Of a stretch of DNA of 64,000 nt, positions 26,175-34,082 are shown piece after piece (position 1 is the stretch's first letter; every line of letters starts with the position of its first letter). Location of the stretch: assembly GCA_964522015.1 (NCBI GenBank), contig CAZFST010000003.1, positions 62,001 through 126,000 of the forward strand, in the 5' to 3' direction. The position numbers and the translations under genes were made by a program. Source of the DNA: QQWI01 sp964522015 (GTDB lineage: Bacteria > Bacillota > Clostridia > Peptostreptococcales > Acidaminobacteraceae). The notes beneath the pieces are model-generated. The model worked only from the letters and a program-made list of their open reading frames with translations, ran no database searches and was not told the origin of the DNA.

Positions 26175-27449
26175 ATGAGCGAAAATTTCAGATTTGAAAC
26201 CCTACAACTCCACGCAGGCCTAGAGGTTGACAGCGCATCAAAAGCCCGAGCCCTGCCAATTTACCAGACATCAAGCTTTGCCTTTGACGATGCCCAGGAT
26301 GCAGCGGACCTATTTGCCCTTAAAAAATTTGGTAACATCTATACCCGCATCACTAATCCAACCAATGATGCTTTCGAGAAGCGCATTGCTGCTCTAGAGG
26401 GTGGTGTTGGCGCGGTGGCTACGGCCTCGGGGATGGCGGCTATTTCTTATGCAATCCTGAATATTGCCTCGGCGGGGGATGAGATTATCGCCGCTAAAAC
26501 ACTTTACGGCGGCACATCAACTCTCTTTACCCACACCTTTAAAAAACTTGGCATCACCGTTCGCTTTGTAGACCCAGATGACTTTGCTGGTTATCAAGCA
26601 GCAGTCAACGATAAAACAAAAGCTATTTTTATTGAGTCAATTGGCAATCCAGGGATCAATATTCCTGATTTTGAGCAGATTGCAGCCATTGCCAAAGCCA
26701 ATAAATTGCCAATTATTGTGGACAACACCTTTGCCACACCTTACCTTTTTAGACCCTTTGAGCACGGTGCCAATATCGTGATCCACTCTGCTACTAAATA
26801 CATTGGTGGCGCCGGCACTTCAATTGGTGGCGTGGTGGTTGACGGTGGTAACTTTGACTGGACCAGTGGTCGTTTCAGCGATTTCACAACCCCTGATCCT
26901 AGCTATCACGGTTTGGTCTACAGCGAAGCCCTTGGTAATATAGCCTACATCATCAAGCTCAGAGTCACACTCTTAAGAGACCTTGGAGCTTGCATTTCCC
27001 CATTTAACGCTTTTCTCCTTGCCCAGGGTCTTGAAACCTTGTCCCTAAGAGTTGAAAGACATGTTGAAAACGCCCTGCGCGTGGCCACTTATTTGGAAAA
27101 TCACCCACAGGTTGATTGGGTTAAACACCCTTCCCTTGAATCACACCCCAACCATGACCGTGCCCTAAAATATTTGCCTAAAGGAGCTGGCGCTATTCTG
27201 ACCTTTGGTGTCAAGGGGGGCTTTGATCAGGGAATTCGCTTTATCAATGCCCTTAAGTTGTTTTCACACGTTGCCAATGTGGGGGATGCTAAGTCTTTGG
27301 TGATTCATCCGGCTTCAACAACCCACCAACAATTAAACGAGCAAGAGCAAATTGCAGCTGGTGTTAATCCAGAGCTGATCCGTCTTTCTATTGGCATTGA
27401 AAACATTGAGGATTTACTGGAAGACCTTGACCAGGCTCTAAAGGCATAG
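26175..27449 (+). CDS. metY: O-acetylhomoserine sulfhydrylase (homocysteine synthase)
   Basis: A 424-residue enzyme of the Cys/Met-metabolism PLP family. It opens with FETLQLHAG, has the PLP lysine at 208 (HSATKYIGGAGTSIGG) and ends RLSIGIENIEDLLEDLDQAL. The length and the FSDFTTPDPSYHGLVY region are typical of MetY rather than cystathionine gamma-synthase. It makes homocysteine from O-acetylhomoserine and sulfide. AGGAGG precedes the ATG. It is the first gene under the SAM riboswitch and precedes metA, which makes its substrate. Confidence 0.95.
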   Translation: MSENFRFETLQLHAGLEVDSASKARALPIYQTSSFAFDDAQDAADLFALKKFGNIYTRITNPTNDAFEKRIAALEGGVGAVATASGMAAISYAILNIASAGDEIIAAKTLYGGTSTLFTHTFKKLGITVRFVDPDDFAGYQAAVNDKTKAIFIESIGNPGINIPDFEQIAAIAKANKLPIIVDNTFATPYLFRPFEHGANIVIHSATKYIGGAGTSIGGVVVDGGNFDWTSGRFSDFTTPDPSYHGLVYSEALGNIAYIIKLRVTLLRDLGACISPFNAFLLAQGLETLSLRVERHVENALRVATYLENHPQVDWVKHPSLESHPNHDRALKYLPKGAGAILTFGVKGGFDQGIRFINALKLFSHVANVGDAKSLVIHPASTTHQQLNEQEQIAAGVNPELIRLSIGIENIEDLLEDLDQALKA

Positions 27450-27458
27450 GTAGAAAAA

Positions 27459-28334
27459 ATGGCAGTGGTGGGAATACTGGGACACCCGGCGAACGAGAGC
27501 CTTAAGCGGCAACCGATTGTCTTTAAAGAGAGTAAGGCTAAAGTCATGGGGGCCGACGTCAGGCGAGTCGGTATCCTAAACCTAATGCCCAACAAACTTC
27601 AAACCGAAATTCAATATCTGGACCTTTTTACGCCAGCCAGCGTCCTGTGCGACCTTGTGTGGCTCCATCAGACAACACGTCCTTGCAAACATGTGGCTGC
27701 GGATCATTTGAACGCTTTCTACCAAACCTATGCCGAAGCAGTCCGTGACGGCTTGGATGCACTGATTGTCACCGGAGCCCCCATTGAACACTTGCCCTTT
27801 GAGGGCGTCGCTTACTGGCAAGAACTCCAAGCGATATTTGAAGATAATGCGCGTGCAAACCGTCCAACAATTTATATTTGTTGGGCGGCGCAAGCTGCAA
27901 TGTACCATTTTCATCAAGTCCCTAAATACGAATTAGGGGAAAAAATGTTTGGCGTATTTCAACATCGCAAATTAAATGAAGATCCCATTTTAGAGGGATT
28001 ATGCAAGTCCGTTACGGCACCCCATTCTCGGCATACTTATAACGCACTTGAGGATGTTCAGTCGGTGGCAGCACTGGTACCACTCCTTCACGATCATGAG
28101 GCAGGGGTCTTTATGGTAAAGGATTTAACAAAGCCATTTTATTATTTGACAGGGCATATGGAATATGACACCCATGCACTGGATAGAGAATATCAGCGGG
28201 ATCTTAAATTAGGCTTGCCTATCGCCATGCCAAAGGGGTATTATAGGAATAACAATCCCCAGGGTGGTATCGACAATACTTGGCATGTGCAAGCTACGAG
28301 CATCATCAACCAGTGGCTTAAGGGTAGCACCTAA
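27459..28334 (+). CDS. metA: Homoserine O-acetyltransferase (MetA/HTS family)
   Basis: A 291-residue protein with NLMPNKLQTEIQ, catalytic Cys141 (YICWAAQAAMYH) and GHMEYD with the catalytic Glu. Glu110 (TGAPIEHLPF) corresponds to the position that is Glu in acetyl-CoA-using enzymes and Gly in the succinyl-CoA-using E. coli enzyme, so acetylation is predicted. This fits the neighbouring metY, which uses O-acetylhomoserine. It begins 9 bp after metY and is read from the riboswitch promoter. Confidence 0.93.
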   Translation: MAVVGILGHPANESLKRQPIVFKESKAKVMGADVRRVGILNLMPNKLQTEIQYLDLFTPASVLCDLVWLHQTTRPCKHVAADHLNAFYQTYAEAVRDGLDALIVTGAPIEHLPFEGVAYWQELQAIFEDNARANRPTIYICWAAQAAMYHFHQVPKYELGEKMFGVFQHRKLNEDPILEGLCKSVTAPHSRHTYNALEDVQSVAALVPLLHDHEAGVFMVKDLTKPFYYLTGHMEYDTHALDREYQRDLKLGLPIAMPKGYYRNNNPQGGIDNTWHVQATSIINQWLKGST

Positions 28335-28348
28335 AAAAAGGAGTTTAT

Positions 28349-29527
28349 ATGAAAATAGGTTTACTAGGATTTGGCGTAGTCGGTGGCGGTATCGGTGATA
28401 TTATTACGGATCAAAAAAAGCGACTGGAAGCCCTTATAGGTGAAGAAGTGATCTTGGCAAAAGCCCTTGTAAAAGATGTGAAAGACCACACCGGTACAAG
28501 ATTTGAAGGGATTGTCACAGAAAATGCGGACGATATCTTGAATGACCCAACCATTGATGTGGTTTTTGAAGCCCTTGGCGGCATTGATGTGCCCTTTGCT
28601 TACCTGACCCGCGCTCTTGAAGGCAAGAAGCATGTCATCACTGCCAATAAGGCCGTGATTGCAGCCCATTATCCAGCCCTTCAAGCCCTAGCTAATGCCA
28701 ACCAGGTGACCTTATCAGTAGAAGCTTCAGTGGGTGGCGGCATTCCAATTATCTCCACTTTGGAAGATCACCTACTCTTTGGGGAAACCCCTGGTATCCA
28801 TGGGATCTTAAATGGCACCGGTAACTTTATTCTCTCTAAAGTTGAGGCGGATGGCTGGTCTTTTGCTGAGGCCTTGGCTAAAGCCCAGGCACTGGGTTAT
28901 GCAGAAGCCATTCCAGATGATGACGTTGACGGCTTTGATGCATCAAGAAAAATTCTAATTCTCACGGCCCTTATTCACGGCCAGTATTTTACTCTTTCGG
29001 ATCTGTTTATTTCAAGTATTAGAAACGTTAGTCCGGTGGATTTTGCAACCCTTGCAGAGCTTGGTGCGACCATTCGCTACCTTGTGAGCTGCGAGCAGAC
29101 CGACAGTGGCCTCTATTTAGCCGCTAGACCGGTGGTGGTTCAAAAAAATTCAGCCTTTGGTCAAACCTTCCTTGCTGATAACTGTGTGGTGTTCAAACAT
29201 GGTCACCTCAATGAATTGTCATTGAAGGGTCCTGGGGCTGGCAAGTTGCCTACGGCAAATGCCATGGTGGCAGACTTGGTTCGTTTGAAGGGTAGGGCAG
29301 CCGCAAGACAACCTGAGTTTAGACCAGGTACCCTTGGTCCAGTGCCTAAAAAGTATTACTATGTAAGAGCCTCTAACCAAGCCATTGATGCAGTGGTCAA
29401 TGCTGAGTTTGAAATCATTGTCCATACAAATTATGCGCTGATTGCATCGGATAAGCCGGCGCAATTGGCTGAGATCTTAAAAGCAGCAGATCCAGATGCA
29501 TTCTTAGCAGAGTACGCACTGGTGTAA
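28349..29527 (+). CDS. hom: Homoserine dehydrogenase
   Basis: A 392-residue enzyme with an N-terminal NAD(P) site (GLLGFGVVGGG), the ANKAVIA and GGGIPII motifs, GILNGTGNFIL and the catalytic region YAEAIPDDDVDGFDASRK. It reduces aspartate semialdehyde to homoserine, the entry step to methionine and threonine. The C-terminal part is only about 60 residues after RPGTLGPVPKKYYYVR, shorter than a full ACT domain, so feedback control by threonine may be reduced. AAGGAG precedes the ATG. Third gene of the SAM-controlled operon, supplying homoserine to metA. Confidence 0.94.
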   Translation: MKIGLLGFGVVGGGIGDIITDQKKRLEALIGEEVILAKALVKDVKDHTGTRFEGIVTENADDILNDPTIDVVFEALGGIDVPFAYLTRALEGKKHVITANKAVIAAHYPALQALANANQVTLSVEASVGGGIPIISTLEDHLLFGETPGIHGILNGTGNFILSKVEADGWSFAEALAKAQALGYAEAIPDDDVDGFDASRKILILTALIHGQYFTLSDLFISSIRNVSPVDFATLAELGATIRYLVSCEQTDSGLYLAARPVVVQKNSAFGQTFLADNCVVFKHGHLNELSLKGPGAGKLPTANAMVADLVRLKGRAAARQPEFRPGTLGPVPKKYYYVRASNQAIDAVVNAEFEIIVHTNYALIASDKPAQLAEILKAADPDAFLAEYALV

Positions 29528-29531
29528 TAAG

Positions 29532-29600
29532 CGAGACAGGGGGACGTGCACTGTGTCTCACCATTGATTGGTGAGACACAGTGCACGTCCCCCTGTCTCG
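29532..29600. repeat. Perfect 69-bp palindrome made of two head-to-head repeat A units; bidirectional terminator
   Basis: Arms of 32 bp (29532-29563 and 29569-29600) pair without mismatch around a 5-base loop TTGAT. Each arm is one repeat A unit (GAGACAGGGGGACGTGCAC...). TTTT follows on the plus strand, so it is a plausible terminator for hom, and possibly also for the converging S-layer protein gene, whose stop is 4 bp away. Confidence 0.85.
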
Positions 29601-29603
29601 TTT

Positions 29604-31478
29604 TCAGTAAATCTTGCCAAAGACGTTGGCAGCATTCTCTTTAGTCACAAATGCGGTGTTGGTCTTGATATCAGCATTAGAGTAAAGACCAAGCTCTAAC
29701 ATTAATGACATCCCCCCCAAAGACCATGAGGGTAGATTTTTTGCAGAGGCCTGGAGCTTTTGGGACAAGGCCACATTCACTTTCTTATCTTGATATCTTT
29801 GAAGAGTGGTACTGAGAATCTTTGCCATCTCTTGTTTTGAGACAGTGCCCTTTGGATTAAAGGTCGTGGCGGTTTTACCTCCGACTATTCCTTGTCCGTA
29901 GACCACTACAATAGCATCATAATAGGGGCTACTTTTACTGACATCTGTGAATGGCAGTGGTTTTGTCCCCTTGTTTTCTAGGCCATAGGCCTTAGCAATC
30001 CAACCCACAAATTCTTCACGGGTGATATTGGCTTTGGGGTTAAAGGTTGTAGAGCCCTGAATCACACCTTTATTGAGAAGCTTGTTGATGCTGTTTTCAG
30101 CAGTGGTATTTTTGATGTCGCTAAAGGTTTTAGTGGATTTCAAAACCGTATACTGACTTAAATTATCCCTGATACAGGTTAGTGTTTTCCCAATTGGGTC
30201 ATATAAACCACCTACAGGCAACCAAGCATTTTTCCCAATATTAAAGCGGTAAATTCCCAATTGATCTGGGCTAGTTGGACCCTCAAATACATATTTTGAA
30301 ATTGGAAAACCCAGTGTTAACGGGGAGGTTAGAGTACTGACCATCTTATGATCCACATAATAAGTGATATCGGCGACATAACCCTCGGCAAACCCCCCTT
30401 GAGGTACTTTTGCTGGTCTTAGGGCATAATCGAAGGTCATGATAAGATCCACAACTTTGTTATCGTTAAATAGATCAAGGGGCATGGTAACGGTAGTATC
30501 ATTCAGTGAGATGGCCAACTTGTTGAGATTATAGAGCTTTAGAGTTGCAGCCACATCAGTGGCAATGGTGGCCTTGATACCTAAATCTTCTTTTGGGGTG
30601 TTCAGTTTAAAAATCACTTGCCGGTCTAGCACTTGGACATTATTGACGCCGAAAAAAGTGGTCAAATCCGCTTGCAAAGCATTGTGATAGGCACTAATTT
30701 CCTTGGCTTTTGGCATGGTTTTGATCTGATCTATGGTGAAATTACGATTATTATTTTGAAGTACCGTAAAAGTAATGCGTTCAGTAGACACGGTTCTATT
30801 TGACGCATCAATCAGGCGTTTAGCAGCAACTTCGATGCGTTTATCCGATGATAAAAGCACAGCATCGATGGTTTTCAAAGTGACTAAAGTTGCTCTTGTC
30901 TTTAAGAGAATCGCTTCAGGTGCAACTAGACGTTGGGTATTTTGGGCGATTGAAGTTGTCAACGTGTTTGCATGATCAATCATGACATCTTGTTTTGTGC
31001 TGACATATGCAATACGATAGGCAACCAGTGCATCTTGAAGAACCGTTATCGCCACATCTACATCAGAAGTGTTTGAAAGTTTATTGAGTCCTTCAACCAA
31101 CCGTTGATTGACCAGTCTAATCTCAGGGAATGTCTGAGAGGTAATTGTGCCAGTTAAAAGATCTTTCAATTCCACTACTGTTTTTTGCAGGGTTTCCAAA
31201 GGTGTGTCCAATTTTGGGGCCTGGGTTGTCGGTTCTTTTTCAGGGGGGGCTTCAGTAGTTGCTGAAGTTGAAGGGACTATAATAGGTGTAGTCGTGACCG
31301 GTAAAGTAGCTTGAGGTGCAGTAGTTGGAGGCACAGTAGTCGGTGGTGCAGTAGTCGGTGGTGCAGTCGTTGGAGGTACAGTTGGTGGTGGAATAATTGC
31401 GAATACACCACTATTTAAAAACAAGAGAAAAGTCATTAAAACAAACATAAGTATCACACTGCGCCAATGTCTTTTCAT
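29604..31478 (-). CDS. Secreted S-layer-homology (SLH) domain protein with Pro/Thr-rich linker
   Basis: A 624-residue exported protein. A signal peptide (MKRHWRSVILMFVLMTFLL..., cleavage near 27-30) is followed by about 55 residues rich in Pro and Thr (PPTTAPPTT repeats), a 350-residue unrecognised middle region, and C-terminal SLH repeats (TFNPKANITREEFVGWIAKA, TFNPKGTVSKQEMAKILS, and a weaker third one). SLH domains anchor proteins to cell-wall polymers. ATG 31478 is preferred because GAGGGG lies 8 bases upstream; a longer TTG-start frame exists. It is transcribed alone and converges on hom. Confidence 0.88.
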   Translation of the reverse strand: MKRHWRSVILMFVLMTFLLFLNSGVFAIIPPPTVPPTTAPPTTAPPTTVPPTTAPQATLPVTTTPIIVPSTSATTEAPPEKEPTTQAPKLDTPLETLQKTVVELKDLLTGTITSQTFPEIRLVNQRLVEGLNKLSNTSDVDVAITVLQDALVAYRIAYVSTKQDVMIDHANTLTTSIAQNTQRLVAPEAILLKTRATLVTLKTIDAVLLSSDKRIEVAAKRLIDASNRTVSTERITFTVLQNNNRNFTIDQIKTMPKAKEISAYHNALQADLTTFFGVNNVQVLDRQVIFKLNTPKEDLGIKATIATDVAATLKLYNLNKLAISLNDTTVTMPLDLFNDNKVVDLIMTFDYALRPAKVPQGGFAEGYVADITYYVDHKMVSTLTSPLTLGFPISKYVFEGPTSPDQLGIYRFNIGKNAWLPVGGLYDPIGKTLTCIRDNLSQYTVLKSTKTFSDIKNTTAENSINKLLNKGVIQGSTTFNPKANITREEFVGWIAKAYGLENKGTKPLPFTDVSKSSPYYDAIVVVYGQGIVGGKTATTFNPKGTVSKQEMAKILSTTLQRYQDKKVNVALSQKLQASAKNLPSWSLGGMSLMLELGLYSNADIKTNTAFVTKENAANVFGKIY

Positions 31479-31729
31479 ATCCCGAACCCCTCTTATCAAA
31501 ATACAGACTTATAACACTCGAAAAAAATGATGTGTTCATATTAACCAATCAATTGTTGCTTTAGTATATCTACATAGGAGTCCCTAGTATTATATAGATA
31601 CCATTTTGTACTGTAGATACGCATTTTTTTAGTGGTGACATGTGATTACTTTGCGATAGTCCACTATTAATTTGGGTATCACTGATTCAAAGAGAAAAGA
31701 ACACTTTATGATTATATAGGGAGGCACAC

Positions 31730-33265
31730 ATGAAAGAAATTCAAGTGAATCAATTGGTCCATAAGCTTTGTCATATCGGTATTGAGCTTTCTGCAGAAAA
31801 AGATATTGATGCCCTACTGGAAATGATTTTGAAAGAGAGCATGAGCATCGCCAACTGCGATGCAGGAAGCATTTACTTTATTGATGGAGATGGAGAAAAG
31901 CAGCAGTTAGAATTCAAGTATACCCAAAATAAATCCGTGGACTTTCCATTTAAAAGATTTTTTATGCCACTGGATAAAAATAGTATAGCAGGGGCCTGCG
32001 CAGTAACGGGTCAAATTTTTAATTTTAAAGGGATGCAAGAAACCGTTGAAGTACTTGGATTTAAGCATAACACCTCCTACGATGAATCCGTGGGCTACCA
32101 TACCATGAATATGTTGGTCTTGCCCCTTAAAAACTACGAAGAAGACATCATCGGTGTTTTGCAGCTAATCAATAAAAAATCAGATGATGGGTTACTACTT
32201 GTGGATGAAGATTACCAGCGTATTGTGCCCTTTACTAAACCGGATGAAGAAATCATCAGTGCTTTGGCTTCTCAAGCGGCAATCCTAATAGAACGTACCC
32301 GTTTATACGAAGCCATTCAAGAGACCCTGGAATCCATGATCAGTTCTTTAGCAACCGCTCTAGACCAACGGGATCCCATCACGGCGGGTCATTCTAATCG
32401 GGTGGCAGGTTATGCTCTAGCGCTGAGTGAATACCTTAACCAGTGGCAGCCCCCCACTGGCGCTGAATCAAGTGCTTTTCCATCCGTCAAACCACTGATT
32501 TATCAGTTTACAAAAGACCGCCTAAGGGAAATTCACATCGCAGGTCTCTTACATGATGTGGGTAAAATCGGAGTCCCAGAATACTTGCTGATGAAAGAGC
32601 ATAAGCTTTCAGACTCAGAAATGGATGCCATCGAGAATCGCTTTAGATACTTGTCTCTTTATTTAACTGTGAAGTCCCAAACTCAGACACTTAACCCCTC
32701 AGAACAAAATCTTTTAGTCCATTGGCAAGAGGACCTAGCCATGTTAAACCGCATCAACGGCGCTGGTTTCTTACCAGACCCTGATGAAGCAAGAATTGTT
32801 GCCTTAGGTGAGATGACTGTCATTTGCGACGACCATCCAATTCAAGTTCTCAAAGCCACAGAAGTTGAGCAGATGACCATTAAACGGGGCAACTTAACGT
32901 CTTCAGAAAGACAAAAAATCAATAGTCATGCCAAGAAGTCATTTGAGTTACTCAGTGGAATCAAATGGACCAAAGATCTTCTGAGAGTGCCAGAAATAGC
33001 CTCTCAACATCACGAAAAACTCAATGGCCAAGGCTATCCCGACGGACTGGAAGCTGCCTATCTTTCTGTAGATGCTCGGGTGATGGCCATTGCCGATATC
33101 TTTGATGCCCTAACCGCAAAGGACAGGCCCTATAAGCCAGCAATTCCAGTGGATAAATCCCTTGCCATATTAGATGAAGAAGCGGCTCGAGGGGCCCTAG
33201 ATCCAGTACTTGTACCAATTTTTAGGCAAATGATTGAAGAAAGAGAGGCCAACCGTCATGCTTGA
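31730..33265 (+). CDS. GAF-domain protein with extended HD-GYP domain
   Basis: A 511-residue soluble protein. A GAF domain (about 20-195: NCDAGSIYFIDGDGE, LVLPLKNYEEDIIGVLQLINKK) precedes an HD-GYP domain with GHSNRVAGYA, LLHDVGKIGVPE (His275-Asp276), HHEKLNGQGYPDGL from 427 and DIFDALTAKDRPYK. As in the protein at 12739, the two His motifs lie far apart (152 residues), with a shared block ending GNLTSSERQKINSH...ELLSGIKWTKDLLRVPEIA. The GYP triplet is intact here, so hydrolysis of cyclic di-GMP is likely. A GGGAGG site precedes the ATG. First gene of a three-gene operon ending in an adenylate cyclase. Confidence 0.9.
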   Translation: MKEIQVNQLVHKLCHIGIELSAEKDIDALLEMILKESMSIANCDAGSIYFIDGDGEKQQLEFKYTQNKSVDFPFKRFFMPLDKNSIAGACAVTGQIFNFKGMQETVEVLGFKHNTSYDESVGYHTMNMLVLPLKNYEEDIIGVLQLINKKSDDGLLLVDEDYQRIVPFTKPDEEIISALASQAAILIERTRLYEAIQETLESMISSLATALDQRDPITAGHSNRVAGYALALSEYLNQWQPPTGAESSAFPSVKPLIYQFTKDRLREIHIAGLLHDVGKIGVPEYLLMKEHKLSDSEMDAIENRFRYLSLYLTVKSQTQTLNPSEQNLLVHWQEDLAMLNRINGAGFLPDPDEARIVALGEMTVICDDHPIQVLKATEVEQMTIKRGNLTSSERQKINSHAKKSFELLSGIKWTKDLLRVPEIASQHHEKLNGQGYPDGLEAAYLSVDARVMAIADIFDALTAKDRPYKPAIPVDKSLAILDEEAARGALDPVLVPIFRQMIEEREANRHA

Positions 33266-34082
33266 AATCACCTTGTGGGGGGTTATGGGTTCCATGCCAG
33301 GTGCAAGTACGGAAATGGCTCTATACGGCTCAAACACATCCTGCATGAGCGTGGCAAGTGAAGAAGAGCTTGTTTTTTTTGACGCAGGCACCGGCATCGT
33401 CCACACCAGGAGTTTGACAAAAGATAAGCTGGAAGTGCATGTGGTTTTTAGCCATTATCACTACGATCACCTAATGGGTTTGCCCTTTTGGTCCTATCTC
33501 TATCACCCAGAACACACGGTACACCTTTATGGACCCACCCTAGAGGGTAGAACACTTGAACAAGTCATCGATGGTTTTTTTCAACCCCCTTATTTGCCCA
33601 TGGGAATCAATCAGGTCCAAGCAAAAATGGTGTATCACGTGGTCGAGCCCCAACAAAACTTTGTAGTTGGGGGACTAGAGGTGACACCCTGCGAAACAGC
33701 GCATCCTGGGGGAAACATGGCCTACGGCATCACCGATGGCAATTATAGGGCCGTTTATTTAACGGATTTAGACTACGAAAAATCGGATCAAGAAGCCATT
33801 GTTAAACTTTGCCACCGAGCACATATGGTATATTTTGATGCCCATTTTACGCCTTTTGAATATTATGAGCCACGGTTTGCCGGTTGGGGTCACTCATCCA
33901 TTGAAGCAGCTATTCACCTAAAGCGGGAAGCCGTTATCGCTCAGATTTTTTTGGGCCATCATGCACCCCACCGAAAACCTGAAGCTCTAGAGACTTTGAT
34001 GACAACCTATCACCAGCCAGGGATTGCCATGGCAAGAGAAGGCTTAACCCTGCGGTTTGGTGAGGAGGCCGAATTAGAATGA
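33258..34082 (+). CDS. Metallo-beta-lactamase-fold hydrolase
   Basis: A 274-residue protein with the metal motif HYHYDH at 66-71 (FSHYHYDHLMGLPFW), further ligands in ETAHPGG and LTDLDYE, and a late GHH. The opening (WGVMGSMPG...YGSNTSCM) and FFDAGTG are typical of the RNase Z/phosphodiesterase-like branch of the fold. ATG 33258 has GAGAGG upstream and overlaps the HD-GYP gene by 8 bp; the next gene overlaps by 4 bp. A role in hydrolysing a nucleotide messenger is suggested only by its place between a c-di-GMP phosphodiesterase and an adenylate cyclase. Confidence 0.85.
   Translation: MLEITLWGVMGSMPGASTEMALYGSNTSCMSVASEEELVFFDAGTGIVHTRSLTKDKLEVHVVFSHYHYDHLMGLPFWSYLYHPEHTVHLYGPTLEGRTLEQVIDGFFQPPYLPMGINQVQAKMVYHVVEPQQNFVVGGLEVTPCETAHPGGNMAYGITDGNYRAVYLTDLDYEKSDQEAIVKLCHRAHMVYFDAHFTPFEYYEPRFAGWGHSSIEAAIHLKREAVIAQIFLGHHAPHRKPEALETLMTTYHQPGIAMAREGLTLRFGEEAELE

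Noticed and set aside
29532..29600. Large palindrome as a complete insertion sequence or attachment site
   Set aside because: There is no transposase or integrase nearby, and the arms are copies of a dispersed repeat; a terminator role explains its place better.
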